Source of the DNA: Sipunculus nudus
Lineage: Eukaryota; Annelida; Sipuncula; Golfingiida; Sipunculidae
DNA: 64,000 bases
Direction of reading: 5' to 3'
Assembly: GCA_026874595.1 (NCBI GenBank)
Contig: CM049313.1
Coordinates: forward strand, 29,880,008-29,944,007
The notes beneath the pieces were generated by a model. The model was not told the DNA's origin and did not search any database. It saw nothing but the letters and a program-made list of their open reading frames with translations. The position numbers were made by a program, and so were the translations under genes. Positions 10,272 to 20,339 of the stretch are shown one piece after another. How positions within the stretch are numbered: the stretch's first letter is position 1; each line of letters opens with the position of its first letter.

Positions 10272-13200
10272 ATGGCAAAGATTTCAAATCAGCTTGTGAT
10301 TACAACATATAATTGCAGGGGAGCTTTTGCTTCTTCTAAATATATAGACGTTATCATGGAAAAAACAGATATTCTGTGTTTACAGGAACATCATTTGTCA
10401 TCAGCGAACGTTTCTTTTTTAAGAACACTCGATAACAAATACGATGCGTACACTCACTATAATCTTGAGTGTCCCAGGCGTGGAGGGGTGGCGACCATGT
10501 GGCGCAAAGATCTGAGTTACTTAATTTCAAAAGTGGACAACTTAGGAAATGACCGTATATTAGTAATTAAACTTAGCCGACCGAACGAACAACCTATTTT
10601 TATAATAAATACGTATTTACCTCCGTCTAATTATACAGTAGAAGAATTTAACATGCAGTTGTCAATCTTGACCGCGGCATACACCAATTTGTCGTCTATA
10701 GGTGAAGTTGTAATAGCAGGTGACATGAATGCACAATTAGGCCAACTGGATGGACCAAGAGGTAAAGTTCGTACCGATAGGGGCGTTATATTGTCAGACT
10801 TTATTGAGTCAACAAATCTCATTTCAGTAGGATTACAAGCACTTGCCACAGGCCCAGCTGACACCTATTTCCCTTATAGCGCCGGACCCAGTACTCAGAT
10901 TGACCACATACTAATCCCTTCGACAAGTTTAAACAGAGTTCATTGGTGTAAAGTTATTGATGATCACGCTTTAAATACCTCGGATCATCTCCCAGTCGTA
11001 GTTGCCCTAAACTTACATATAGAAAAAATTCAAAAAGTATTTCGCAAGACCTATAAATGGAAAAACTCGTATGCAGACCATTATTATAATTATTTAAATA
11101 GATACGTCTCTATGGAAAAGACACTTCAGTCAGAACCATTAACAAATGCCGAAATTGATAACTATGTGTTTTCATTAAGTGAATGTATGAAAAAAGCTGC
11201 TGATAAGGTGGTACCAAAAACAAACGTTAACACATATAAAAAACCATACTGGGACCAAGAATTAAAGAAAGCCCACGCCCACCAGAGAGAAATGCGAAAT
11301 ATATGGGTAGATGGAGGTCGCCCAAGGGGTTTTCATTTTAACTCGTATAAAGAATACAAAGCGGCTAAACGTGTATTCGGGAAATTATTAAAGAAAAAGA
11401 TATTAGAATTTGAAGCACGAAAATTTGAAGAGGCAAGTCTTAATCACGATATTGATGTTAGGTCTTTCTGGAAGTATGTAAAAGGTCACAAAGATCAATC
11501 CGGTAATATTCACATAATGAACGATGGTAATTCTAACTTTTCGACTCCTATGGAACTCCGTTCGTTTTGGCGAAATCATTTTAGTAATTTACTAAATAAG
11601 CAACCGGAAGAAGAAACCGACAAAGAAACATTTACGTCTCATGTTAGTAAAAAAATCGCCAAAATATTAGTTAATGCCAATAAACATTATGATAATACAG
11701 GGGTGCTGCAACACATTAATGAAGATGAAATAGTAAAGATCTGTAAACAATTACCAAATAATAAGGCACCTGGTTATGATCTTATCTCATATGAACACTT
11801 GAAATATGGTGCACCTGGGATATGCAGATATTTGGCAATGTTGTACAATGCCATTATCAAACAGGTATATATTCCAAAATCCTTAAAGCTTGGCATTATT
11901 TCTCCAATGTATAAGGGCAGAAACAAAGACAGAGCCTCCAAGAATTCATACAGAGGGATTACACTAATGCCAGTTTTAAATAAGCTCTTTGAAAAAATAA
12001 TATGGTCCAGACTAGAACCATGGTTGAGTAACAGAGAATTCCCCGATAAAATGCAACATGCTTGCAGGAAAAGATGTAGCAGTATGATGGCATCTTTTTC
12101 TGTACAAGAAAGTATTTTTCACCATTGTGAGCAAGGGGGTAGAGTATATTGTTGTTTCTTAGACTGTAAATCTGCGTTTGACAGAGTGTGGTGGGACGGA
12201 CTGCTATTAAAGGCATATAATCTGGCAATTCGTGACAAATTGTGGCTATTATTTAGAGAATGGCTAGTTGGTAGTTCCTGTGCTGTACTTGTCAATGGAG
12301 AATTGTCAGATGAATTCAAAATATCTCGGAGTGTCAAACAGGGGGGTATCATGTCTATGTTTTATTTTACTGTGTCCTTCGTTGACTTTCATAATTATAT
12401 TAATGAAGGAAATATTGGTCTGCTGGTAAATGATATTGATGTTAGCTCCCCAACATATGCAGATGATACGGTCTTGTTAGCAAATACCAAATCATCATTG
12501 GATCAAATGATTAATAGAGCCCACATATACAGTAAGCTATGGCGAATATCCTTTTGTTCAGCAAAATCAAAATGTATGGTCTTCGGGGAAACTAAAAAAC
12601 AGAACAAAATAAATAGTAAATTAAGAGTGTGGAAAATGGGTAACACGAAATTAACAGAAGTGCAGGAGTATGAACATGTGGGAATTCTACTAAACTCCTG
12701 TTTTTCCTCAAAATCACGCACTGACGACAGGTGTAGGAAAGGGAAATCAATTTTGGGCGCACTTGGTATGATAGGAGTACAATCACACGCCCTTCTGCCG
12801 ACTGTATCAGCTAGTCTTTGGGATAAAATATGTATACCTTCCGTATTGTATGGTTCTGAATTATGGTATTCAATTAGCAAAACTGAGAGTTATTTAATTG
12901 AAAAACTACAAACATTTGCTGGAAAAACAATTCAAGGGTTACATGTGAGAACCCACGGAGAGGTAGTTAGGGGCTTACTCGGATGGCATACCATGCAAGG
13001 CAGAATAGATAAAAGAAAACTTCTATTCCTTCATAAATTAATTTCTGGTGACAATTTAGGCATAGCAAAGAAACTATTTATCACAAGGCTATATCAGTGG
13101 AAATTACAAGTACACATTAACCAGAAAGGTTTCATTCCTAACATTGTTGATACTTTGAATAAATATGGAATTGGTAATTTCTTTTCTAAATATATAAATG

Positions 13201-13730
13201 GTGGAAGTTTTCCAGATTATTTAACCTGGAAACGAATTATATGTAATGCTATCCATTCATACGAGCAAAGTATATGGTGCTTCACGATGTACAAAAGAAA
13301 CGACTGTCACCGTTTCTTGAGAATCCACCCTGAGTTAACAAAGAGAACTTTTAGTCTTTACTATATTGCACGGAGTCAAATAAATTGTAGGAAGATTATA
13401 TGTGACATGGTAAGGTTGCTTTGTCTAGCGGATCCGGATGAGAGCGTTTTTTGTAATTTTTGCAACTCCTTTCAAGAGGATATTTTGTGTCATGTCTTCA
13501 CTGATTGTCCATCATTTATATCAGAGAGAGACATTATGTGGAGAAATATTTATGATCAAATTGAATTTACCAAAGCATCAGCCTTATATAACTTACCTGA
13601 CCATAAATTTGTGGATGTATGTTTTGGTCTTCAAGATAGCCTATTTAACGGATATGAGGACTATTGTAAATTTTTGCTAATTATATTTCAGTCAGTTAGA
13701 AATATTATTCAAACAACATTACGAGGATAG
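10272..13730 (+). CDS. LINE ORF2: AP-like endonuclease, reverse transcriptase, CCHC motif
   Basis: Enzyme for target-primed reverse transcription: it nicks genomic DNA and copies the LINE RNA from the 3'-OH. 1152 residues from the ATG in AATAATGGC. The N-terminal APE-type endonuclease (about 1-250) shows TYNCRG, the LCLQEHHL catalytic-Glu block, GDMNAQLG, and SDHLPVVV with the catalytic His near 239. The reverse transcriptase (about 480-790) has NNKAPGYDLI, SYRGITLMPVLNKLFE, FLDCKSAFDRVW, SVKQGG and the active site YADDTVLLAN (Y729-D732). The C-terminus has a CX2CX9HX4C array at C1061/C1064/H1074/C1079, as in many CR1/jockey/I-type ORF2s. No frameshift or stop. Its last ~150 bp are echoed several times in the 3' UTR. 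Confidence 0.95.
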   Translation: MAKISNQLVITTYNCRGAFASSKYIDVIMEKTDILCLQEHHLSSANVSFLRTLDNKYDAYTHYNLECPRRGGVATMWRKDLSYLISKVDNLGNDRILVIKLSRPNEQPIFIINTYLPPSNYTVEEFNMQLSILTAAYTNLSSIGEVVIAGDMNAQLGQLDGPRGKVRTDRGVILSDFIESTNLISVGLQALATGPADTYFPYSAGPSTQIDHILIPSTSLNRVHWCKVIDDHALNTSDHLPVVVALNLHIEKIQKVFRKTYKWKNSYADHYYNYLNRYVSMEKTLQSEPLTNAEIDNYVFSLSECMKKAADKVVPKTNVNTYKKPYWDQELKKAHAHQREMRNIWVDGGRPRGFHFNSYKEYKAAKRVFGKLLKKKILEFEARKFEEASLNHDIDVRSFWKYVKGHKDQSGNIHIMNDGNSNFSTPMELRSFWRNHFSNLLNKQPEEETDKETFTSHVSKKIAKILVNANKHYDNTGVLQHINEDEIVKICKQLPNNKAPGYDLISYEHLKYGAPGICRYLAMLYNAIIKQVYIPKSLKLGIISPMYKGRNKDRASKNSYRGITLMPVLNKLFEKIIWSRLEPWLSNREFPDKMQHACRKRCSSMMASFSVQESIFHHCEQGGRVYCCFLDCKSAFDRVWWDGLLLKAYNLAIRDKLWLLFREWLVGSSCAVLVNGELSDEFKISRSVKQGGIMSMFYFTVSFVDFHNYINEGNIGLLVNDIDVSSPTYADDTVLLANTKSSLDQMINRAHIYSKLWRISFCSAKSKCMVFGETKKQNKINSKLRVWKMGNTKLTEVQEYEHVGILLNSCFSSKSRTDDRCRKGKSILGALGMIGVQSHALLPTVSASLWDKICIPSVLYGSELWYSISKTESYLIEKLQTFAGKTIQGLHVRTHGEVVRGLLGWHTMQGRIDKRKLLFLHKLISGDNLGIAKKLFITRLYQWKLQVHINQKGFIPNIVDTLNKYGIGNFFSKYINGGSFPDYLTWKRIICNAIHSYEQSIWCFTMYKRNDCHRFLRIHPELTKRTFSLYYIARSQINCRKIICDMVRLLCLADPDESVFCNFCNSFQEDILCHVFTDCPSFISERDIMWRNIYDQIEFTKASALYNLPDHKFVDVCFGLQDSLFNGYEDYCKFLLIIFQSVRNIIQTTLRG

Positions 13731-14680
13731 TTTTCAGTTCTCAAGTTGCTATTGTCTTATTAGACAACAGTTAGTATTTTAATATAACACTGCACTTTGT
13801 ATATTTTAGGACCAGTCATTTATTTTATTTTCTATCGGTTAGCTTAAAAAACTCAATTTACCATTAGCCTTATGTAGCTTACCCGACCATAACATTGTGG
13901 ATATATGTTTTGATCTCCAAGATAGCCTGTTTAGTGGGTGTGAGGAATATTGTAGATTCCCTTTGCCTATTGTATTTTAGTCAAAAATAATGTTCAAAGT
14001 ACATTATGAAGAGGTCTTTAGTGATTAAGCTGCGATTTATTTATTTATTAATTTTTTATACAGTTAACATTTTAATATAGCACCGGACTTTGAATATCTT
14101 ATGACTAAATATTTAATTTAGTTATTTGCTTAGAGCATAAAATTGAATTACATATAGTATCAGCCTTATATATCTTACCTTACCACAAATTTATGGATTT
14201 ATGCTTTGGTCTTCAAGACAGACTATTGAACGGATATGACGAATATTATATTTTTCTGATAATAATATTTCAGTCAGTTAGAAACATTATTCGAATTACA
14301 TTTTCAGTTATCAAGTTTTTTTCCTAGACAATAGTTAACATCTTAATATAGCACTGCACTTTGTATATTTTATGACTAAATATTTAGTTTGGTTATTTGC
14401 TAAACGCATAGAATTGAATTTACTATAGCATTGACCTTATATAGTTTATTAGACCATAATCTTATATATAAATATTTTGGTCCTTAAGACAGCCCATTTA
14501 ACTATTATATCTTCATATAGCTTTGCGCTTTGTATATTTTATGATTAGATATTTGAACCTTTTATATCTATCTGTATATATTTTCTAATTAGATCTTATT
14601 TCTTTCTCTGTTTGATCACGGTGCATGTATCTTGTACCTTATATGTACTGAATGGTTGTACTCTCTTCTTGCCGAGGAGG
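13731..14680 (+). repeat. LINE 3' UTR made of degenerate tandem copies of the ORF2 3' end (about 290-bp period)
   Basis: The ORF2 terminus (from about 13571, the stretch with TTATATAACTTACCTGACCATAAA) recurs at about 13866, 14165 and 14437, each time with the same downstream block (CAGTTAACATTTTAATATAGCAC ... GACTAAATATTTA-like). Copy spacing is roughly 290, 297 and 275 bp. The copies carry indels and stops and are not coding. They look like successive tandem duplications of the element's own 3' terminus. Confidence 0.85.
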
Positions 14681-14688
14681 AAATAAAG

Positions 14689-14713
14689 AATCAATCAATC
14701 AATCAATCAATCA
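14689..14713 (+). repeat. (AATC)n tail of the LINE
   Basis: About six AATC/ATCA units follow the AATAAA at 14682. Tails of short tandem repeats instead of poly(A) are typical of several non-LTR clades and mark the 3' end of the insertion. Confidence 0.9.
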
Positions 14714-14836
14714 ATAGCTCAGATGACTTATAGTCAGCTGAGCTAAGAAGACTGAAAATTGGCTGGGGGTCCAGGGTGCCGTCAAGGCTCCCTGGCAGAG
14801 TCCTGGGACAAAGCCCCTGGTAGGGGGTCCTTGGGG
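14714..14836. repeat. Target-site duplication, right copy (123 bp) of the LINE
   Basis: Exact copy of 8180-8302, starting directly after the (AATC)n tail. Confidence 0.95.
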
Positions 14837-16989
14837 TGACACCACCCAGAAGTTTAGAGGATTTCTCATATAAAAAAACTATTAGATATTGCAATCTGAA
14901 CACCAAATGAAGTAATATTTCACATATACAATTGATCATACTGACATTTAATTTGATCACAAATCCATGTTTATATTCTTCCATTCAGTAGGTATAATAA
15001 CCATTACAAATTAACCTAATAAATTTGAATCTGCAAATCATAGTCCTCTAATAAAAATAAAGTGAATTATAGTCTGTTCCACAATTGGGTGCCCATTGGA
15101 ATTTGTTTATCTTTTCTTTTATTTACAGATCAGATACAAAACGGATACTATAAACTGCAATGGAGGAATGAGGGCTGAGGCACAGGCATAATCAGGCCTC
15201 AAAATTGACTTTTTAGCATATGGTCCCGTTGCCACAAAATAAACCATCCAAATCAACCCCGCCCCCTAAAGAAAACAACAAAAAATAACTTAATAATAGT
15301 GACTAATGGGTCAGGTCACTCACCTGATCAACAGAACCTGTGACAATAGCATAGGTATTTGAGTATGACAGGTCCTTCCTAGTGCCTTTTTTCACATAAG
15401 AATATTATAGGTTTTCATAGTTTTTCCCATTTTTAAAACCATTGTTTACACTGTCATATATTTGAGACATTGGTGACTGGGAAAACCTAATAACCCATAA
15501 ATAACAGGATTTTTTATTTTGTATATAATTATTAGTCTCTTATTTTTATGCATATTTTTCACATAAAAAGAAGTGTTTAATTTCATTTTGATTACACAGA
15601 AGCAAGATTTAATTTTTCCACAAGTACTTAATTGTATTGTTTGTTGTAATAGAGATTAAAACATTTTAAACTGATTTTATTTCATTATCAATTCCACCAC
15701 ATAATCTTATAAATGCACTGCCACTGTAGATTGGTTATCACCCTACTACTGGTAGACCACTTTCAATAGACATTATAGGATGAAACCCTATTTAGTGAGT
15801 TTATAGACATATTGAGAAATACTTCTCTATTTGCCAGTCAAGTTATGAAAGTATGTTCAGGTTTCCTTTTAGTTTTACATAAGAAGTACATCAGCTTCCC
15901 CAGTATGCACCTAAGATATACAGTGATAAAAGCTGTCCATAATATTTTTATCGTTCCCTCTGAAACTTGAACAATGAAATGCTTTAAAACTGCTATCTTG
16001 CCTCAGTTCGTTTTTTTTTAATGAGGGGTAGTACTGTAGTAGTGTGATTCATTGTCCCTTTTAGCCACTGATAAGGCATGCTTACACAAGACAGTGGGCT
16101 ACCCTTTGACAACCAGCCAGTCATGACAGCCTGAGAGGACAAAGTCACCCTGGCATACTCCTCCACTGGACTCTAGTTTCCCCAATTAGTTGCTGACAAT
16201 TTGGCTGCAAAAGTCACCCTATAGCCTGCCCTGGGACTATGAGTAATATCTGGTGGATATCAAGCTTACATATTGTCAGTATATTAATTAACCTTCTGAA
16301 CTTGTTTACCCAGATAAGCATAAATGTTAATTTAATCAAATTTTACAAGGTGATTCTTAGTTTGATCCAGTTCAATCCTGTATGATCCTGATAAAACTGG
16401 ATTAAACTGGATAAAACCCAGTTTTACCCATTGTCCTGGATTAAACAAGTTTTGTCGGGATAAAACCCAACCCTGATGATTTGATAATAAAATGAGGATC
16501 AAATACAAACATTTGTTCATTATTTTCCTGCCTCAGCAGAATTGGAGATCAGGCTTTGTTTGCCCTGAATGTATATGCAGAGGTGTTGTTAATCCCATCA
16601 TCCCCCCCCCTTTGGTGCCATTGATTCCTTTGCACCTGTGCACATTAGTTTTCATTGCAAATGTGAACATTTTTTTAATTTAAAAAATAACTGGATTAGA
16701 AAAAATTAAGATCTGATTGAAACATATTCTTGCCTCAAGGAGAATGGAACATAAAGTAATCAGCTCTGTCTGTCCATCATCTCTCCGCTATCATTAAATA
16801 TATATTACTTATGAAATTCTTCCTATAAGCACTGTTGAAATAACCTTCATATGCTTTATCTGTATGGATTTAAGCTATTAAAGTCTGAAATTTGAAAGCA
16901 GCTTGTATATTCAGTTGTGTAATATTGCAGATGTAAAAAAAAAAAAAGAAATAATTGAAACTTCATATATTATCAGCTTTATTTACCAA
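14837..16989. other. No gene seen
   Basis: AT-rich. About 16350-16470 holds repeated GGATAAAAC / CTGGATTAAAC phrases of low complexity. A short poly-C run lies at about 16603-16611. No coding, RNA-gene or mobile-element signature was recognised. Confidence 0.5.
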
Positions 16990-18060
16990 TCTGTCTGTCC
17001 TTTTTAGTGAACCTGTGAGCTTATGCGATGGTGCGGTGTCATAGGTCGTGCCTTGTGCGTTGTCTGTACGTTAACCGTAGCTATCTCAAAAATGGCAGGG
17101 GCTAGCATCATCAAATTTTTTGCAAATAATCAGTCATCTAAAAAACTCTTTCGGATTATGTTCCTTTTTTCCTAACTGCTTTTTCTTAGATTTTATAGGG
17201 AAAAGCTAAAAAAGCTTTAAAAATCTTCTACCCCGAAACTGTCTAGCCAAATTGTCCAATATTTCACAGAAATGTTCCCTGGAACAATTTCTCTCAAGTT
17301 TGTTCTAATGGTTCCAGTTCAGAGATTTTTGGCCGAGTTACAGTTGGTTTAACTTTGTCATCTGTCCAAAAAAGCATATTGAAATTTCAATCTCAGAGAC
17401 AGCTGGTGCTATCATCACCAACTTTTATGCCAATATAAAATAGGTCACATAGGTCATATCTGAAATTGAGGTATTGGTGGCACCACCTGCATTGGCCTTT
17501 TTTGTACGGGGTCATCAGTGCTTGTATCATACTGAGGGCTACAAAAAACTTCTCCTCTTAAATCATATGGCCAAAATGTTTAATATCACACAGAAATGAT
17601 CCTTGGGTAGTGCTTTCTGAAGTTTGTTCAAATGGTCTCTGTTCAGTGACTTTTGGCTAAGGGAAGCTGAATTTAGTCATATGCCATAACAGCCCATTTT
17701 AGCCCAGTGGCTACAAAGTTCTCAAAAACCTCTGGGCCAAATTCTTAAATCTCACATATTAATTATCTTCAGATGTTGATAATTCAAGTTTGTTGAAATG
17801 GTTTTGGTTCAGTTCTTTTTGGCTGAGTTACAGGAAGCTGAACTTAGCCAGTTTGCTGTATCTTCCTATATGAGTTATAAACCTGCGAAACATTTTTCGA
17901 CTGATGCCACTGAAGCCACTTTGTTAAATATTTTACAAGAATAATCCCTACAATAATTCTTGTAATAAATACAATAATCAGTTGTCATTAATGGTTTCAC
18001 ATGATGATTTTTGGCTGAATTATGGAGATTGAACTGAGTCATTTTACCATATACGTTAGC
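16990..18060 (+). repeat. Dispersed repeat with four degenerate tandem sub-units
   Basis: Begins with TTAGTGAACCTGTGAGCTTATGC (also seen, diverged, at about 6009). It then has four related units of about 150-190 bp at roughly 17205, 17540, 17705 and 17885, each containing CAAGTTTGTT.AAATGGT...GTTCAG..TTTTTGGC.GAGTTACAG..AGCTGAA. They are too diverged and stop-rich to be coding. Confidence 0.6.
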
Positions 18061-19048
18061 GATGTGATGCTGACATTACATCTAGCCTGGCACCAGTTTA
18101 TCAGCATCTATTACATCATGCCACTAGACATTTGGAATTCAGGTCATCTTTTGTAATTATTGACAAGAAATTTTTTTAAAAGCTTTTAAAAAAAATTAGA
18201 TTTATGATTTAAGCTATTCATTATACCAGGCAATGTTACAATCATGGATATTCAGCTCTCTGTGGCTATATAAAGACAACTGTACATGGATTATAAATTA
18301 TTTGTATCCCTACTCAACTTAATTCAAGAATTTGCCATCAGTGAGATATAACTGTATTTTAATTTTGCATTCAGTATGCATCTGTTATAATTCCACATAT
18401 ATTCCTTATATCTTTTTTTATAAAAAGTCAGCTGAAAAGCATTATGTATTGGGAAAATTAATTTGGAAGTTATTTCAAGTAGGGACCACTTTTGTGTACA
18501 GATGGCAGCACTTGGTTTACCATTTGCAGATTGCCAGTGCCTTGATGTTGGCCTTTAGCCAAGATGATATCAGCTCTATAAATAGTTTTGGCACAGTGCC
18601 AGGTTTGGAAGAAGTGCAGCCAGGTATAGGTCAAGAGTTCACTCAGTGCAGTAACTGCATTCTATTTATAGCTTTGGCAGACTGCTCACTGCATCAGATT
18701 TGGCACCAAAGTTCAGCCTGGATATATTTATAGCTTTGGCAGACTGCCAACTGTGTCAGATTATGCCACAGGTCAAGAGTTCACTCAGTGCAGCCAGGTA
18801 CAGGTCAAAAGTTCACTGAGTCAGCCTTTGTCAGGAAACAATTTATCCGTTGTGCATATGGTACCGGTGGTAGGCTGCAGCCCGGTTTCTATAGTTCTGC
18901 CCAAGTTTTTATAGTTATCCTTCCCATTATTCGCAAGTCGTACCATCAGTAGAGCCTAAAAAATCAGGTGGACCGGGGTAGTGAAATGGAGTATCAGGCC
19001 CGTAGGCTGACTTGCTGAGTGGGAGGGTTCGTTTTCACTGATGGTGGA

Positions 19049-19053
<5 letters not shown>
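18061..19053. other. No gene; short degenerate tandem repeat at about 18540-18830
   Basis: The stretch 18540-18830 repeats phrases such as CAGGTCAAGAGTTCACTCAGTGCAG and ATTTATAGCTTTGGCAGACTGC two to three times. The remainder shows no recognisable feature. Confidence 0.5.

Positions 19054-19141
<88 letters not shown>
19054..19141. repeat. (TA)n microsatellite
   Basis: About 44 uninterrupted TA units directly abut the hairpin at 19142. Penelope-like elements and LINE fragments elsewhere in this window also abut (TA)n tracts. Confidence 0.95.
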
Positions 19142-19146
<5 letters not shown>

Positions 19147-19316
19147 GAGAAAAGCAACACAAAAAATTCACAGCAGTCTGTTTCACGGGATGCAACCCGA
19201 TCATCAGGTGAATATGGTTAGAAATATGGTTAGTTTCTAACCATATTCACCTGATGATCGGGTTGCATCCTGTGAAACAGACTGCTGTGAAATTTTAGTG
19301 TTGCTTTTCTCCAGAG
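19142..19316. repeat. Large hairpin, 83-bp arms, each arm with a hammerhead-like core (Penelope 3'-end-like)
   Basis: 19142-19224 and 19234-19316 are inverted copies (about 79-80 of 83 identical) around a 9-base centre. On the plus strand the right arm has CTGATGA (19251-19257), a CGGG...CCTG stem and GAAA (19274-19277). The left arm, read on the minus strand, has the same with a perfect CGGG...CCCG stem. CUGANGA-stem-GAAA is the conserved core of hammerhead ribozymes, and Penelope-like elements are known to carry such motifs in their terminal repeats. The assignment to Penelope-like remains inferred. Confidence 0.6.
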
Positions 19317-19375
19317 TTATACTGCTCTGGCCTAGTCTGTAGGCCATAGAGCACTTTATATCGGAGGGTAACACT

Positions 19376-19381
<6 letters not shown>

Positions 19382-19436
<55 letters not shown>

Positions 19437-19458
19437 TAATTAATATATATATATATAT
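19382..19458. repeat. (CT)n followed by (TA)n microsatellite
   Basis: About 15 CT units then TA units interrupted by TTAATTAA. Confidence 0.9.
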
Positions 19459-20339
19459 CTGATGTTATAAAAACAATCCAAATAAGCATACAATTTTTAG
19501 CGAATTGTCCTTTTTTCTCGCCTTGTGTACTCAGAACGTCCCATCCAAAGCGTTTCGCAAGCGTCTGCTACGGCACAAGTATGGTCATAAGGTGGATTAA
19601 TTCGGCTATATATACGTGTATATAGTTAGAAGCTGAAAGAGTCAGAATTATATTGAAATTCTTTGACAAATGGTGCAGTATATAGGACAGAACTGGGCCG
19701 GAACTGGAACTTTAAGGTATCAATAAAGATCCTGGGGCACTTCTGCGATTTCCGAATAAAAACAAACTAATTAGGTATATACATTGTACTGTTTGATAAA
19801 TGAAATGAGCAGACTGAAATATTTAGGGGGTGTATAGTCTAAAAGCTGACAAAATAAACGATCCAAGTAACTTAAAGAGCCTCGGTGAATGAAATCCATA
19901 TTAATATTAAACATATTTAATGATAGTTATGACATTCCTCAGTCCCTACAGGCAAGGGGCACACAGCAGGTGTGCTCCACTTCGGCATATATCTATAGCA
20001 AAGCACCAGCTTGCCCTCCAGTACTCTGTGGAGGTGGCCTGTTCCCTGATCTGGATTACTCATAAATTACATGGTATAACCCCCCTGAAAACTCCCATAC
20101 CTGACCATGTTTTGGGGGGTAACTGCCTTAGACTTTCAGAACCAATAGCTTAAATCCATGTATTCATGGTATTTGAAAATAAAATCAACAGTGCTTACAA
20201 AAACAAGTGACCCAGGGGTCATGACGCTCGCGGGCCAGGAAGACATTGACAAAAGTAATTTTATCATCTGAATGTCAAATTTGAATGAAATACTTTTTCC
20301 AAACTTGACCTTTTGTATAAAATCATCCAATATTCATTG
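19459..20339. other. No gene seen
   Basis: Unremarkable AT-rich DNA grading into the tandem repeat to its right from about 20200. Short open frames without motifs. Confidence 0.45.

Larger units (their letters stand above)
8303..14713 (+). mobile_element. Full-length two-ORF LINE (non-LTR retrotransposon), apparently intact
   Basis: The 6411-bp element is delimited by perfect 123-bp target-site duplications. Order: 286-bp 5' UTR, ORF1 (8589-10163), 108-bp spacer, ORF2 (10272-13730), about 960-bp 3' UTR, AATAAA at 14682-14687 and an (AATC)n tail. Both ORFs are uninterrupted and the duplications have no mismatch, so this is a recent insertion and could be an active copy. The APE-type endonuclease and short tandem-repeat tail exclude R2/R4-type elements; the exact clade (CR1/jockey/I-like group) was not resolved. 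Confidence 0.93.

Noticed and set aside
18332-18733. 133-codon open frame as a possible gene
   Set aside because: It overlaps the degenerate tandem repeat at 18.5-18.8 kb, begins in AT-rich DNA without a good context, and has no domain.
19019-19240. Open frame with a long Ile-Tyr repeat
   Set aside because: Direct translation of the (TA)n microsatellite; the same artefact recurs at 23.8, 30.6 and 57.1 kb.
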